A DNA stretch of 64,000 nt from Oscillospiraceae bacterium (GCA_017519975.1 JAFWRM010000042.1:44857-108856), one strand, 5' to 3'. Positions 7,838 through 16,645 are shown, numbered from the stretch's first letter. Made by a program: numbers and translations. The notes: generated by a model not told the origin, from the letters alone.

Positions 7838-8403
7838 TCATTATAGAAAATCAGTGAAAACCAGGTCACGACATTGCCGCCGTACTGGAACTCGATGCCG
7901 AGCTGTTCCAGCGTATCCGTAAGCAGGATGCCATGACTTTCGATGCAGGGATTCATGCGTTCCGGGAATCGGCATGGCTCGTTGGGATAGGCGCACGATT
8001 CGCATTCAGCGCACGCCTCCGACGACAGCACAAAGACATTTCCGGTCTGCGATTTCACCAGATCCGCAGCCTGCCGGGTAACTTCCTCATGATCCGCGCG
8101 GGTATCCAGCGTCTCCTGAATGTCCGCGATATCTCTCACTTCCGTTACCGTGGCGATCAGCAGAGCTTTATCATAGGCCATGCATCTCTGCCTGCACTCC
8201 TCGACCGTCCCCGTTCCCGGAGGACAGGCCCAGCTTTTTCCATACATCGGGCATTCCGTGCGGCAGATGTCCCGTATTCTCTGCGTGAACGTGAGCTGAC
8301 GGACATCGATGAAATGATATTCGTACAGCGGAAGTTCACACAACTGTTCTTCAAGAAGATTTCTATCCAGCATTTCTTTTTTGTCTCCGTCCGGCTCTTT
8401 CAT
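7834..8403 (-). CDS. DUF2284 cysteine-rich putative metal-binding protein
   Basis: A 189-residue protein with many cysteines arranged as in the DUF2284 family: CRTECPMYGKSWACPPG near residues 48-64, CRQRC shortly after, then EACAECESCAYPNEPCRFPERMNPC around residues 130-155. The spacing suggests iron-sulfur or other metal binding. No reaction is known for the family. The gene overlaps hom by 4 bp (ATGA), and an internal ATG at 8373 with GGAG upstream is an alternative start. Translational coupling with hom is likely, but a functional link is only inferred. Confidence 0.8.
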   Translation of the reverse strand: MKEPDGDKKEMLDRNLLEEQLCELPLYEYHFIDVRQLTFTQRIRDICRTECPMYGKSWACPPGTGTVEECRQRCMAYDKALLIATVTEVRDIADIQETLDTRADHEEVTRQAADLVKSQTGNVFVLSSEACAECESCAYPNEPCRFPERMNPCIESHGILLTDTLEQLGIEFQYGGNVVTWFSLIFYNE

Positions 8404-9596
8404 CGGATGATGCGGAATCTGGACAGAATCACCTGCCCCGCGAAGCGGGAAAGAAGCGCTTCTTCCGTCATCTCATCCGTATAGTATGCCAGCTTCCCGT
8501 CTTTCTGTGCAAACAGATGAAGTCCGCTCTGCTTCTCCTCCCAGCCGTCAGCCGGGCTGACTCTTACATACCACGAGAACGGAAGATCGGAAATATTTCC
8601 GCAGCGTTCTTCCGAAGGCGGCCCCCAGGAAAAGGCCGCTCCGTCTCTGCGGTTCCCCGCAAGACAGAACATATCGGAGACGATGGCGCTTGCCGTAGGC
8701 AGTTTTCCCGCTCCCGCGCCGTAAAGCATTACGTCTCCGGCCGCTTCCGACCGGATGTGAAGACCGTTCATCACGTCCTCTACTCCGCTCAGAAGGACTT
8801 TCGACGGGATCAGGTGCGGCGCAACACAGGCACGCACCTTTCCGTCCCCACCGAAATAGGCGTGGCCGAGCAGCCGGATCGTACATCCCATGGATGCGGC
8901 AAACTCAACGTCTTCGACGGAAACGCCGCTGATCCCCTCTACGGAGATCGTGTCCACCGGCGTCTGCCGTCCCGTAATGAGAGAACAGAGAATGGCTACC
9001 TTCCGACACGCGTCGATCCCGTCGATATCGGCTGTAGGATCGGCCTCACTGTAGCCCAGTTCTCTGGCACGGGCAAGTGCTGCCGAAAACGACATGCCGT
9101 TCCGGAACATCTGCGTCAGAATGTAGTTGGTCGTGCCGTTCAGAATGCCGAAGAATTCCGTGATCTTCTCAGCCCCAAGATTGTAAACCACGGTCCGCAG
9201 CATGGGGATTCCACCGCCGACGCTGGCCTCGAACAGATAATTTGCACCGTGTTCCTCCGCCAGAGCCATGAGCTCACACCCGTGCTTTGCGACAAGTTCC
9301 TTGTTCGATGTGATTACGCTTTTGCCTGCACGCAGCGCACGTCTGGTGAACTCGGCGGCGATGCCGACCCCGCCGATGGTCTCAACGACCATATCGACGT
9401 CCGGATCATTTTCAACGACGCTGAAATCCTTCGTCAGCAGCCCGGCAAACGGGCTGTCCGGAAAATCTCTCACGTCCACGATGTATTTCAGCGTGATTCC
9501 GTCCGTTTTCCGGTTCATGGTGTCCGCGTTGATCATAAGGGCCTCCGCGACGCCCGAACCTACGGTTCCAAATCCAAGAATTGCAGCATAATGCAT
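8400..9596 (-). CDS. hom: Homoserine dehydrogenase
   Basis: Catalyses NAD(P)H-dependent reduction of aspartate semialdehyde to homoserine, the branch point to threonine and methionine. The N-terminal nucleotide-binding glycine motif is ILGFGTVGSG (residues 6-15). The catalytic domain shows SNKELVAKHG, EASVGGGIP, the family signature GILNGTTNYIL, and LGYSEADPTADIDG with the conserved acidic residues. At 398 residues it is slightly short and appears to lack a full C-terminal ACT regulatory domain, so threonine feedback may be weak or absent. It lies 65 bp after mrp and is probably in the same transcript. Confidence 0.95.
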   Translation of the reverse strand: MHYAAILGFGTVGSGVAEALMINADTMNRKTDGITLKYIVDVRDFPDSPFAGLLTKDFSVVENDPDVDMVVETIGGVGIAAEFTRRALRAGKSVITSNKELVAKHGCELMALAEEHGANYLFEASVGGGIPMLRTVVYNLGAEKITEFFGILNGTTNYILTQMFRNGMSFSAALARARELGYSEADPTADIDGIDACRKVAILCSLITGRQTPVDTISVEGISGVSVEDVEFAASMGCTIRLLGHAYFGGDGKVRACVAPHLIPSKVLLSGVEDVMNGLHIRSEAAGDVMLYGAGAGKLPTASAIVSDMFCLAGNRRDGAAFSWGPPSEERCGNISDLPFSWYVRVSPADGWEEKQSGLHLFAQKDGKLAYYTDEMTEEALLSRFAGQVILSRFRIIR

Positions 9597-9661
9597 GCGA
9601 TCACATCCTGTCTGTATCTGTATCAGTTATCCGTTTGTTTAACCGTCCCCTGCCGGTTTAT

Positions 9662-10474
9662 TTAATCGATCAGACTGCTGAAAGCATTCAGCCAGTCTCC
9701 GTCGTAGTCTTCGATCCTGCCCTCGTCGCAGAGCGACGCCAGTTCAGGAGCCATGGGTATCCTTGCCGTCTTAGCAATGCCATGCCGTGCCGCTACTTCC
9801 TCCAGCCGGCTGCGGCCGAAGATCTCATGCTTTTCTCCGCAGGAAGGGCACTGGAAATAAGACATGTTCTCTATGATTCCCAGAACGGGTATTTTCATCA
9901 TCTCCGCCATGTTCACCGCTTTTTCAACGATCATGGAGACCAGATCCTGCGGGCTGGTAACGATGACGATCCCGTCCACAGGCAGGGACTGGAACACTGT
10001 CAGCGGCACGTCTCCCGTTCCGGGCGGCATGTCGATGAACAGGCAGTCTACGTCTCCCCAGGCAACATCCGTCCAGAACTGTTTCACTACACCGGCGATC
10101 ACGGGCCCGCGCCAGACCACGGGGTCCGTCGCGTTATCGAGCAGCAGATTCACCGACATCACCGGTATGCCCGTTGCCGTCACACACGGCAGGATGCTCT
10201 CCCCGTCACTGACGGCTTTATCCATGATCCCAAAGGCGGCCGGAATGGAAGGTCCCGTCACGTCTGCATCCAGAATGGCGGCCCGCCTCCCCACTCTGCG
10301 GGCATTGACGGCAAGCAGCGACGTCACCAGCGATTTGCCGACGCCGCCTTTTCCGCTGACCACGGCGATCACTCTGCCGATCTTTGACCGCGAATTTGCC
10401 GTCTCTATCTGCGGAGCCGTACGGCTGGAACAGTTCTCCCCGCAGGATGAACATTCATGACTGCATTCACTCAT
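9662..10474 (-). CDS. Mrp/NBP35-family ATP-binding iron-sulfur carrier
   Basis: A P-loop ATPase of 270 residues that in this family carries or transfers Fe-S clusters. It opens with a cysteine-rich tail (SHECSSCGENCSS), then the deviant Walker A VVSGKGGVGKS near residue 40, FIDMPPGTGD (Walker B region), and the C-terminal FQCPSCGEKHEIFG whose CxxC bridges the dimer-bound cluster. It is the first gene of the operon, behind a consensus promoter. No Fe-S enzyme gene is immediately adjacent, although the cysteine-rich DUF2284 protein two genes on could be a client (inference). Confidence 0.92.
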   Translation of the reverse strand: MSECSHECSSCGENCSSRTAPQIETANSRSKIGRVIAVVSGKGGVGKSLVTSLLAVNARRVGRRAAILDADVTGPSIPAAFGIMDKAVSDGESILPCVTATGIPVMSVNLLLDNATDPVVWRGPVIAGVVKQFWTDVAWGDVDCLFIDMPPGTGDVPLTVFQSLPVDGIVIVTSPQDLVSMIVEKAVNMAEMMKIPVLGIIENMSYFQCPSCGEKHEIFGRSRLEEVAARHGIAKTARIPMAPELASLCDEGRIEDYDGDWLNAFSSLID

Positions 10475-10531
10475 GCTGCTGTTTCTCTCCTGATCTCATA
10501 ATAATCATGCGCTCACAGCGCTAATTTAGTT

Positions 10532-10560
10532 ATTATAGTATAACTGCCCTTTACGGTCAA
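10532..10560 (-). promoter_or_regulatory. Promoter of the mrp-hom operon
   Basis: TTGACC (10560-10555) and TATAAT (10537-10532) on the minus strand with a 17-bp spacer, about 58 bp upstream of the mrp start. Confidence 0.8.
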
Positions 10561-10586
10561 CTGTTTCATGAAGCAGAGAAGCTTTT

Positions 10587-11459
10587 TCACAATCCGTGTT
10601 CTTTGATCCACTCTGTTACGCATTGCTCAAAGCACCGTCCGGCAGGGGCCATCTCCTTTTCCCCCGGGACAGCCAGAGCAATGGTCCGAAACGCCGGCGG
10701 TGACAGCCGTCTCACCGCCACTCCCGTCATCTGTCCCTTCAGAAGCAGTTCCGGCATGATACTGACTCCAAGTCCCTCTCTCACCATCGCTATGATCGCG
10801 TAGTCGTCCTTTGTCGTATAACGGATCTCCGGTCGGACGCCCGCTCGGTCCAGTGCCCGGTGAACGTCCTGCGCTGAGGTCTGAAGCAGACTGATGAGCG
10901 GTTCTTTCGCAACTTCTTCGATTGGCACCGGATCCTGACTGCAGAGCGGGTGCCCCAAAGGAAGGATGACGGACAGCGGATCTTCCGCCAGGGGAACGCA
11001 TCGGCAGCCCTCCGGTCCGGGAAGAGCAATGAATCCAAGGTCGATCTCTCCGTCCCGCAGCCACAGGTTGACATCGTTGTAATCTCCGTTCATCAGGTGG
11101 ATGCGGTACTCCGGATGCCGCTCCCTGTAGAGACGTATGATCCCAGGCAGCCAGTTTACGGCCACGCTTGTAAAAGCTCCGATCTTGACAACGCCGCCCC
11201 GGGACAGGTCTGCCGCTGCCTGAATTATCCCTCGATGCTTTTCGAGCATGTCCCTGATCATCGGCATGATCGTCTCCCCCTCCTGAGTGAGAGAGACGCC
11301 GCCCTTCTTTCTGGCCAGGAGCGTGATGCCCAGTTCATCCTCCAGACCGGAGATCATGTGGCTGACCCCGGATTGTGTGTATCCCAATTCCTCAGCCGCC
11401 TTCTTCAGACTGCCGAGGCGGTAAGCCGCTTCCGCCGCTTCATACTTTTTCAGGCTCAT
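10587..11459 (-). CDS. LysR-type transcriptional regulator
   Basis: A 290-residue regulator with an N-terminal winged helix-turn-helix (AYRLGSLKKAAEELGYTQSGVSHMISGLEDELG) and a C-terminal two-lobed effector-binding domain beginning near VVKIGAFTSVAVNWLPGII. The start at 11459 is preferred over a longer frame because AGAGGTG lies 5 nt upstream. It is transcribed divergently from a sodium symporter, the usual arrangement for a LysR protein controlling its neighbour, and the gap holds repeated TGAAA/TTTCA half-sites. The effector is unknown; proline or a related amino acid is a guess from context. Confidence 0.9.
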   Translation of the reverse strand: MSLKKYEAAEAAYRLGSLKKAAEELGYTQSGVSHMISGLEDELGITLLARKKGGVSLTQEGETIMPMIRDMLEKHRGIIQAAADLSRGGVVKIGAFTSVAVNWLPGIIRLYRERHPEYRIHLMNGDYNDVNLWLRDGEIDLGFIALPGPEGCRCVPLAEDPLSVILPLGHPLCSQDPVPIEEVAKEPLISLLQTSAQDVHRALDRAGVRPEIRYTTKDDYAIIAMVREGLGVSIMPELLLKGQMTGVAVRRLSPPAFRTIALAVPGEKEMAPAGRCFEQCVTEWIKEHGL

Positions 11460-11515
11460 TATTTCACCTCTGAATGTGAATATATCATGAAACTTTGAGC
11501 ACAGCAACCGTTATG

Positions 11516-11542
11516 TGAAAATATTTCATCTTTAATTGAAAT
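11516..11542. promoter_or_regulatory. Candidate LysR operator half-sites
   Basis: A 13-bp palindrome TGAAAATATTTCA (11516-11528) overlaps a second dyad, ATTTCA-N8-TGAAAT (11523-11542), placed just upstream of the -35 of the symporter promoter. The spacing is compatible with the T-N11-A rule for LysR sites. Confidence 0.5.
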
Positions 11543-11548
11543 TATGTA

Positions 11549-11577
11549 TTGTCTTCCTGTGCTGTGTGAAGTAAAAT
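11549..11577 (+). promoter_or_regulatory. Promoter of the sodium symporter gene
   Basis: TTGTCT (11549-11554) and TAAAAT (11572-11577) with a 17-bp spacer, about 50 bp upstream of the start at 11628. Confidence 0.7.
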
Positions 11578-11627
11578 TCAAAAATCGCAAAGCTTACTAT
11601 TTACAACAGGAAAAGAGGAATCGAACA

Positions 11628-13178
11628 ATGAGCAGCAGCAACATATGGATCCTTGCGGCCATCGTCGTATATCTGCTGGTTACCATCGTCATCGGCGTCG
11701 TATACAGCCGGAAGGGTGCCGGATCCGGGACCGCCGAATTCTACCTTGGCGGCAGGCGTCTTCATCCGCTGGTCACCGCCATGAGTGCGGAAGCCTCCGA
11801 CATGAGTTCTTACCTTCTGATGGGGCTCCCGGGCCTTGCCTATCTGTGCGGCGTTGCGGAAGTTGGCTGGACGGTTATCGGTCTCGCCGTCGGTACCTAT
11901 CTGAATTTTCTTTTCGTTGCCAAACGGCTTCGCGTCTACTCCAACTCGGTCGGGGCCAGAACGGTTCCGGAATTTTTCGCAAACCGGTATGAGGACAAAA
12001 AACATGTTCTGTCCTTCATTGCCGCTCTGATCATTCTCGTCTTCTTCGTTCCGTATACCGCTTCAGGCTTCAAGGCCGTCGGTACGCTGTTCAACAGTCT
12101 TTTTGGTTGGGATTATCACATTTCAATGATCATCGGTGCGGTCGTCATTATCGGTTATACGGTACTCGGGGGTTTCCTCGCCGTTTCCACCACCGACCTG
12201 ATTCAGTCCATCGTCATGACGGCAGCTCTCATTCTGATCATTCTGTTCGGGATCAGCCAGGCGGGCGGTCTGTCCGCCGTTTGGGCCAATGCGAAGGCGC
12301 TTCCCGGTTATCTAAGTCTGACGCAGGGATATGACCCGGCCACAGGATCGGCCGGCGTTTTCGGGGCCTTCCCCATTGCGTCCACACTGGCGTGGGGACT
12401 GGGCTATTTTGGAATGCCTCATATTCTGCTGCGGTTCATGGCGATCCGGAACCCTTCGGAAATCCGCCTTTCCCGCCGCATTGCCTCCGTCTGGGTCGTC
12501 ATTTCCATGGCCATCGCGGTGTTCATCGGCATCATCGGCTACAGTGTCTCCGTTTCCGGCAGGATCCCCTTCCTTCAGGGCAGTTCCGAATCTGAAACGA
12601 TCATCATCCGCATGGCGGATCTCATGAGCAAAAACGGCGTCTTCTTTGCCATTGTCGCCGGTGTGATCATGGCGGGCATCCTGGCCGCCACCATGTCGAC
12701 CGCGGACTCTCAGCTTCTAGCTGCTGCCAGCAGCATGTCCGAAGACATGCTGCATGACTTCTTCGGTCTGCGCGTCAGTCCGAAAACCTCCATGCTGATC
12801 GCCCGTCTCACGGTCGTGGCAGTCGCCGTAATCGGCGTCCTTCTCGCGTGGAATCCAAACAGCAGCGTTTTCCGCGTTGTTTCCTTTGCCTGGGCAGGGT
12901 TCGGTGCGGCTTTCGGACCCGTAATGCTGCTCGCGCTTTTCTGGAAGCGGAGCACCCGTTCCGGTGCCATCTGCGGCATGATCGCAGGCGCAGCCATGGT
13001 GTTCATCTGGAAATTCCTCATCGCGCCCGTCGGCGGAGTGCTTGCGATCTATGAACTTCTTCCGGCGTTCGTCATCGCTCTTATCGTAAACGTGGTCGTA
13101 TCGTTGGCCGCCGGGTCTCCCTCCCCGTCCATGCGCAGTACCTTTGACAGCGTCCGAGCGGAAAGCCGCGAAGCGTGA
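11628..13178 (+). CDS. Sodium/solute symporter, PutP (sodium:proline) type
   Basis: A 516-residue membrane transporter of the SSS family with about 13 hydrophobic segments. FYLGGRRLHPLVTAMSAEASDMSSYLLMGLPGLAY contains the sodium-binding region of TM2, and AGVIMAGILAATMSTADSQLLAAASSMSEDM is the TM8/TM9 signature of PutP-like proteins. It imports an amino acid, most likely proline, with sodium. The ATG at 11628 has AGAGGA 8 nt upstream. It has a divergent LysR regulator and is followed by a strong terminator. Substrate specificity is inferred from similarity only. Confidence 0.85.
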   Translation: MSSSNIWILAAIVVYLLVTIVIGVVYSRKGAGSGTAEFYLGGRRLHPLVTAMSAEASDMSSYLLMGLPGLAYLCGVAEVGWTVIGLAVGTYLNFLFVAKRLRVYSNSVGARTVPEFFANRYEDKKHVLSFIAALIILVFFVPYTASGFKAVGTLFNSLFGWDYHISMIIGAVVIIGYTVLGGFLAVSTTDLIQSIVMTAALILIILFGISQAGGLSAVWANAKALPGYLSLTQGYDPATGSAGVFGAFPIASTLAWGLGYFGMPHILLRFMAIRNPSEIRLSRRIASVWVVISMAIAVFIGIIGYSVSVSGRIPFLQGSSESETIIIRMADLMSKNGVFFAIVAGVIMAGILAATMSTADSQLLAAASSMSEDMLHDFFGLRVSPKTSMLIARLTVVAVAVIGVLLAWNPNSSVFRVVSFAWAGFGAAFGPVMLLALFWKRSTRSGAICGMIAGAAMVFIWKFLIAPVGGVLAIYELLPAFVIALIVNVVVSLAAGSPSPSMRSTFDSVRAESREA

Positions 13179-13242
13179 CCGAGCGGACCGCTTGAATTCC
13201 CTGCGTGCGGACCTGGAACGTCATATTTCCCTGCATGCAAAT

Positions 13243-13281
13243 ACTTCCGGGGCTGAATCGGTTCGATTCAGCCCCGGAAGT
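13243..13281 (+). terminator. Terminator of the symporter gene
   Basis: Perfect 18-bp inverted repeat (left arm 13243-13260, GTT loop, right arm 13264-13281), followed by TTGTCTTTTC. Confidence 0.9.
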
Positions 13282-13345
13282 TGTCTTTTCTGTGTCGGAA
13301 GGCCATGATATTCAGAATTCCGGGCATGCGCGAAAAGCCGCGGAT

Positions 13346-14473
13346 CTATCGTTTTCTGACTTTCAGGATCGTTGCGACGATAACGGCAATGACAAGTACC
13401 GCCGCTGTGCCTGCGGCGATCCGCAGGTTTTTTCTGCCGTTCCCTTCCTCAGGCAGTTCGAGGCTGTCGTATGACGGCCCGACGCTGCCGCCGTCTTTGC
13501 CGTTGTCATTCTTCTCCTCGTTCTGTTCCGCCCTCTGCACGGCGTCTGCTGCACTGTTCGTAACCGGAACGCCGTTCACGCTCTCCTCTGTCGGGGCTGT
13601 CTCCCCACCGGCAGTCCCGTCCGGGGAAACCGCTTTATCTTCGGATAACGGAACCTGTCCGGCCGAAGAGTCGTTTTCGTTTCTGTCTCCGCCCGTGGTG
13701 CTTCCCGAATCCTCTGCGCCGGAACCGTTTTGATCATTGTCATCCGGGCTTATGTCTGATGCCGAAGAAGATCCGGACGAATCCCGTCCTCCGGCGTCCG
13801 ACGTTTCCCGCGTATCTCCTGCCCTCTGCTCTTCCTCTTCCTCTCGACCTAATTCCCCCGGGTCGGAGACCGCCGCCCCATCACGGTCGTCCTCGTCCGT
13901 AAGGTTTTTCTCCTTGTCCGGTTCTTTCGATGTCTGGGATCCGTTTATCGTTATCGAAGCGACAGCCCCGGAAAGATCACATTCCAGTTCCCGGACGTTA
14001 TTTGACTCGTCCAGCCAGAACAGGCTCCACTTGGGATCCTGCACGCCGTTGATCGTTTTCGATATGAACAGTCTCTGCTCCCCGGAAGCGTCTTCCGTTA
14101 CGGTGCATGTCACCGTCAGCACCTTCCACGTGTCGTCGTCGACCCCGATCCCGTTTCTCGCCGCGGCGGCGGTAAAGAGTCCGGAAGACCTGCGGTAGCT
14201 GCTCATATAAAACTTTGACGCGCATTCTACCGTGGACGAGTCCACCTCCAGTCCGTCTGTCACCTGAACGTGAAACCCGATACCGTCGATGTGGGAGTTT
14301 TCCCCGCCTGTCAGCGTGACTGTGAATACAACGGCATCCCCGGCTTCCGCATTCGTACTGTCACAGGTTACGATAAGCGCAGGAATCCCCGCCGCATGTA
14401 CGGCAGGCAGGCACGCCCCCATCGCAAGCACAACGGCAATGGCGGCAATCAGCTTCCTTACGATTCGTTTCAT
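13346..14473 (-). CDS. Secreted, membrane-anchored protein with cohesin-like domain
   Basis: A 375-residue exported protein. It has a signal peptide with cleavage near AVHA-AG (about residue 28) and a beta-rich domain of about 145 residues. That domain (ALIVTCDSTNAEAGDAVVFTV, IDGIGFHVQVTDGLEVD, WKVLTVTCTV) resembles the cohesin/carbohydrate-binding-type fold of Clostridia. A ~170-residue linker rich in Asp, Glu, Gly and Ser follows, and the protein ends in a membrane segment (AAGTAAVLVIAVIVATIL) and a short basic tail (KVRKR). It is therefore displayed on the cell surface with the linker spanning the wall. Its ligand is unknown. It lies 4 bp after a MATE gene and is probably co-transcribed with it. 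Confidence 0.7.
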   Translation of the reverse strand: MKRIVRKLIAAIAVVLAMGACLPAVHAAGIPALIVTCDSTNAEAGDAVVFTVTLTGGENSHIDGIGFHVQVTDGLEVDSSTVECASKFYMSSYRRSSGLFTAAAARNGIGVDDDTWKVLTVTCTVTEDASGEQRLFISKTINGVQDPKWSLFWLDESNNVRELECDLSGAVASITINGSQTSKEPDKEKNLTDEDDRDGAAVSDPGELGREEEEEQRAGDTRETSDAGGRDSSGSSSASDISPDDNDQNGSGAEDSGSTTGGDRNENDSSAGQVPLSEDKAVSPDGTAGGETAPTEESVNGVPVTNSAADAVQRAEQNEEKNDNGKDGGSVGPSYDSLELPEEGNGRKNLRIAAGTAAVLVIAVIVATILKVRKR

Positions 14474-14477
14474 GCAT

Positions 14478-15917
14478 TTATTCCGCCGGCGCCGGCTCTT
14501 TGCGCATTTCTCCGTCTCCCAGTTTTCTCCACTGGACGATCATGAAGGACGCGGAGATGAGAAAAGCCGTAAAGTCCGCCGCCGGACTTGCCCACACAAC
14601 TCCTTCCAGGCCGAAGAATCTCGGCAGGATCAGGATCGCCGGAAGAAGCAGCACGATCTGACGCAGACTGGAAATGATCAGTGAATTGAGCGGCCGTCCG
14701 ATGGCCTGGAAGAAATTCATGATCCCCATCTGGATGCCTCCGAAAACAAGGACCAGCATGAATACCCGCAGGCAGTGCACGGCGAACTCATTATACAGAT
14801 CCGATTCCGATCCGAACAGGTTGATGATCGGCTGGGTAAACATTTCGAATACGGCCGTTCCGATCAGCATGAACACGACGGTAACCGCGGCGGCGGTCAG
14901 ATAGGTCTGCTTGACACGCCGGATATTCCCCGCCCCGTAATTGTAGCCGATGATCGGCTGGGCGCCGCTGGTCGTCCCATTGGCGAAAGCCATGACGATC
15001 TGGCTGCACTTTGCCGTGATTCCCATGGCTGTCAGCGGGATGGAGGCCCCGTATTTTGACAGCGCCCCGTATTTTACGTAAGAGCGGTTCATAAGTCCCA
15101 TAAGAAACAGCATGGCCGCCTGAGACACGAAACTGGACATTCCGAGTGCGCATATCCTGCGTATCACGCGAAAATCGGGAATAAAGTCCCGCGGTGTCAG
15201 TCGGATCGTCTTGAACCTGGGGATATAGGAAATGGCAATGAAGAAGCCGAGTATCTCGCTGAGCGTCGTCGCGAATCCCGCCCCGGATACTCCCCAGTGA
15301 AAAACGAAAATGAAAATGGGATCCAGTATGGTATTCAGCACTGCACCGGACAGCATGGTGACCATGGCGACCCGCGGGCTTCCGTCCGCACGGATGAAGG
15401 AATTCAGGACCATGACTACGCAGACCGGCACCAGCCCGGGGATAATCCATCGGCCGTATTGAAGCGCATAGGGCAGGATTTCATCCGTACACCCGAACAG
15501 CCGGCAGATGGGCTCCAGCCAGAGAGCGGCGCATACGGACAGGATCGCCACAACGCCCACTACCATTACCACAGACCCGCCCACGCACTTCCGCGCCTGC
15601 TCGTACTGCTTTTCTCCCAGTCGGAGGCTGAACAGAGCCCCTCCGCCGTTCGCGAAAAGGATCGTCAGCGCCATGGCCGCCATCATGATGGGATAGACGA
15701 CGTTGGTCGCTCCGTTTCCGAGATACCCGACCCCGTTGCCGATGAATATCTGATCGACGATATTGTAGATGGACATGACCACCATGGAGATGATCCCGGG
15801 GACCGCGTAGGCGACGATCAGCTTCGATATCGGTGCGGACGCAAGCTTCTGTTCCTCCGGTGAAAGAGACGGCTGCTCCGTCGCAGTCGTATGATTCCTT
15901 TCATTCACATGCATCAC
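14478..15917 (-). CDS. MATE family efflux transporter
   Basis: A 479-residue exporter with twelve hydrophobic segments in two halves. It shows the typical opening LIVAYAVPGIISMVVMSIYNIVDQIFIG, the mid-protein FIRADGSPRVAM, and ANGTTSGAQPIIGYNYGA in the second half. Members expel drugs or metabolites using a proton or sodium gradient. The N-terminal 25 residues are hydrophilic. The exact start is uncertain: GAGGAG lies right before the first codons, so the in-frame GTG a few codons in (15908) is an alternative. Its own promoter lies just upstream and the surface-protein gene follows. Confidence 0.92.
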   Translation of the reverse strand: MMHVNERNHTTATEQPSLSPEEQKLASAPISKLIVAYAVPGIISMVVMSIYNIVDQIFIGNGVGYLGNGATNVVYPIMMAAMALTILFANGGGALFSLRLGEKQYEQARKCVGGSVVMVVGVVAILSVCAALWLEPICRLFGCTDEILPYALQYGRWIIPGLVPVCVVMVLNSFIRADGSPRVAMVTMLSGAVLNTILDPIFIFVFHWGVSGAGFATTLSEILGFFIAISYIPRFKTIRLTPRDFIPDFRVIRRICALGMSSFVSQAAMLFLMGLMNRSYVKYGALSKYGASIPLTAMGITAKCSQIVMAFANGTTSGAQPIIGYNYGAGNIRRVKQTYLTAAAVTVVFMLIGTAVFEMFTQPIINLFGSESDLYNEFAVHCLRVFMLVLVFGGIQMGIMNFFQAIGRPLNSLIISSLRQIVLLLPAILILPRFFGLEGVVWASPAADFTAFLISASFMIVQWRKLGDGEMRKEPAPAE

Positions 15918-15932
15918 TCCTCATTGGATGTA

Positions 15933-15962
15933 ATTATATCACACGCCGTAATTTCCTGTCAT
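15933..15962 (-). promoter_or_regulatory. Promoter of the MATE/surface-protein operon
   Basis: ATGACA (15962-15957) and TATAAT (15938-15933) on the minus strand with an 18-bp spacer. Confidence 0.65.
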
Positions 15963-16095
15963 CAGGGCATTCCATCTTTTCAAACACCCGTAAGCGTAGT
16001 AAAATAACCAGAACACAGAATAAGGAAAGGCAGGAACGGCCGTGCTCATCCGGGCTTCCGTTCCCTGGGGCAAACGAGGAAGGTTGTGACAACGT

Positions 16096-16398
16096 ATGGG
16101 GCGATGCAGGATCACGGTTATAAGGACCGAGTACTATCCCGATCTGGCGGCACAGTATCCGCCGTATGAGACCGGCTGCTGTCAGTCTATGAAGGAAGGG
16201 GACGTTTTTCTAACCGGCGGGCCCTATGGCGTCGACATGCCGGAAGGCTTCTGCCCTGCCGCGTGGAGGGCGATCTTCTCCTTTGCCGCGGAGTACGCCT
16301 CCGGGGGAAAGGTCTATGGCTTTGATCGTCACCTTGTCGCCTGTCCTGACGGAGTCCGTCCCGTTCTCCTTCAGCTGGAACGGGATCCGGAGGGATAA
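16096..16398 (+). CDS. TIGR04076-like small protein
   Basis: A 100-residue protein similar in layout to the TIGR04076 family: an N-terminal beta strand (CRITVIRTEYYPDLAAQY), a cysteine-containing segment followed by KEGDVFL, then EGFCPAAWRAIFSFAAEYASGG and a C-terminal CPDGVRPVLLQLE. Function is unknown. GAGGAAGG lies about 12 nt upstream of the ATG at 16096. It stands alone between the divergent MATE operon and the glycine riboswitch. Confidence 0.65.
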   Translation: MGRCRITVIRTEYYPDLAAQYPPYETGCCQSMKEGDVFLTGGPYGVDMPEGFCPAAWRAIFSFAAEYASGGKVYGFDRHLVACPDGVRPVLLQLERDPEG

Positions 16399-16432
16399 AC
16401 CGCATCTTTTTTGAATTTTTCTTACTTTTCAC

Positions 16433-16461
16433 TTGCATTTCAATTTTACTTCTGTTATAGT
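16433..16461 (+). promoter_or_regulatory. Promoter of the riboswitch-symporter transcript
   Basis: TTGCAT (16433-16438) and TATAGT (16456-16461) with a 17-bp spacer, just upstream of the glycine riboswitch. Confidence 0.75.
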
Positions 16462-16489
16462 GCGTTCATATTTATAATAAATCTGTCGC

Positions 16490-16645
16490 GTGACTGCGGC
16501 AGGTGCGAGAAGAAGGCAGCAGAGGCAGTCCTGTGTCTGACTGAGACCGCTGTCTGATCGCACTCTGGAGACATCCGTTGGATCGGAGGCCGAAGGGGCA
16601 AGGGACGTTACCGTACCGAATCTCTCAGGCAAAAGGACAGAGTCT
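16490..16645 (+). ncRNA. Glycine riboswitch (single recognisable aptamer)
   Basis: The glycine-aptamer signature is clear: CCGAAGGGG at 16590-16598, then TCTCTCAGGCAAAAGGACAG at 16621-16640, closed by ACTCTG (16562-16567) with CAGAGT (16638-16643). Such aptamers bind glycine and act on the downstream gene. Tandem glycine riboswitches carry two aptamers. The upstream half here (16490-16560) instead forms a stem GACTGC/GCAGTC (16492-16497 with 16525-16530) and lacks aptamer consensus, so this looks like a singlet with a non-binding partner. A terminator follows, and the TCTCTC of the aptamer could alternatively pair with GGAGAG of the terminator stem. Confidence 0.9.

Noticed and set aside
16490..16560. 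A first glycine aptamer upstream of the recognised one
   Set aside because: No CCGAAGG-type core or CAGGCAAAAGGAC element is present in this half.
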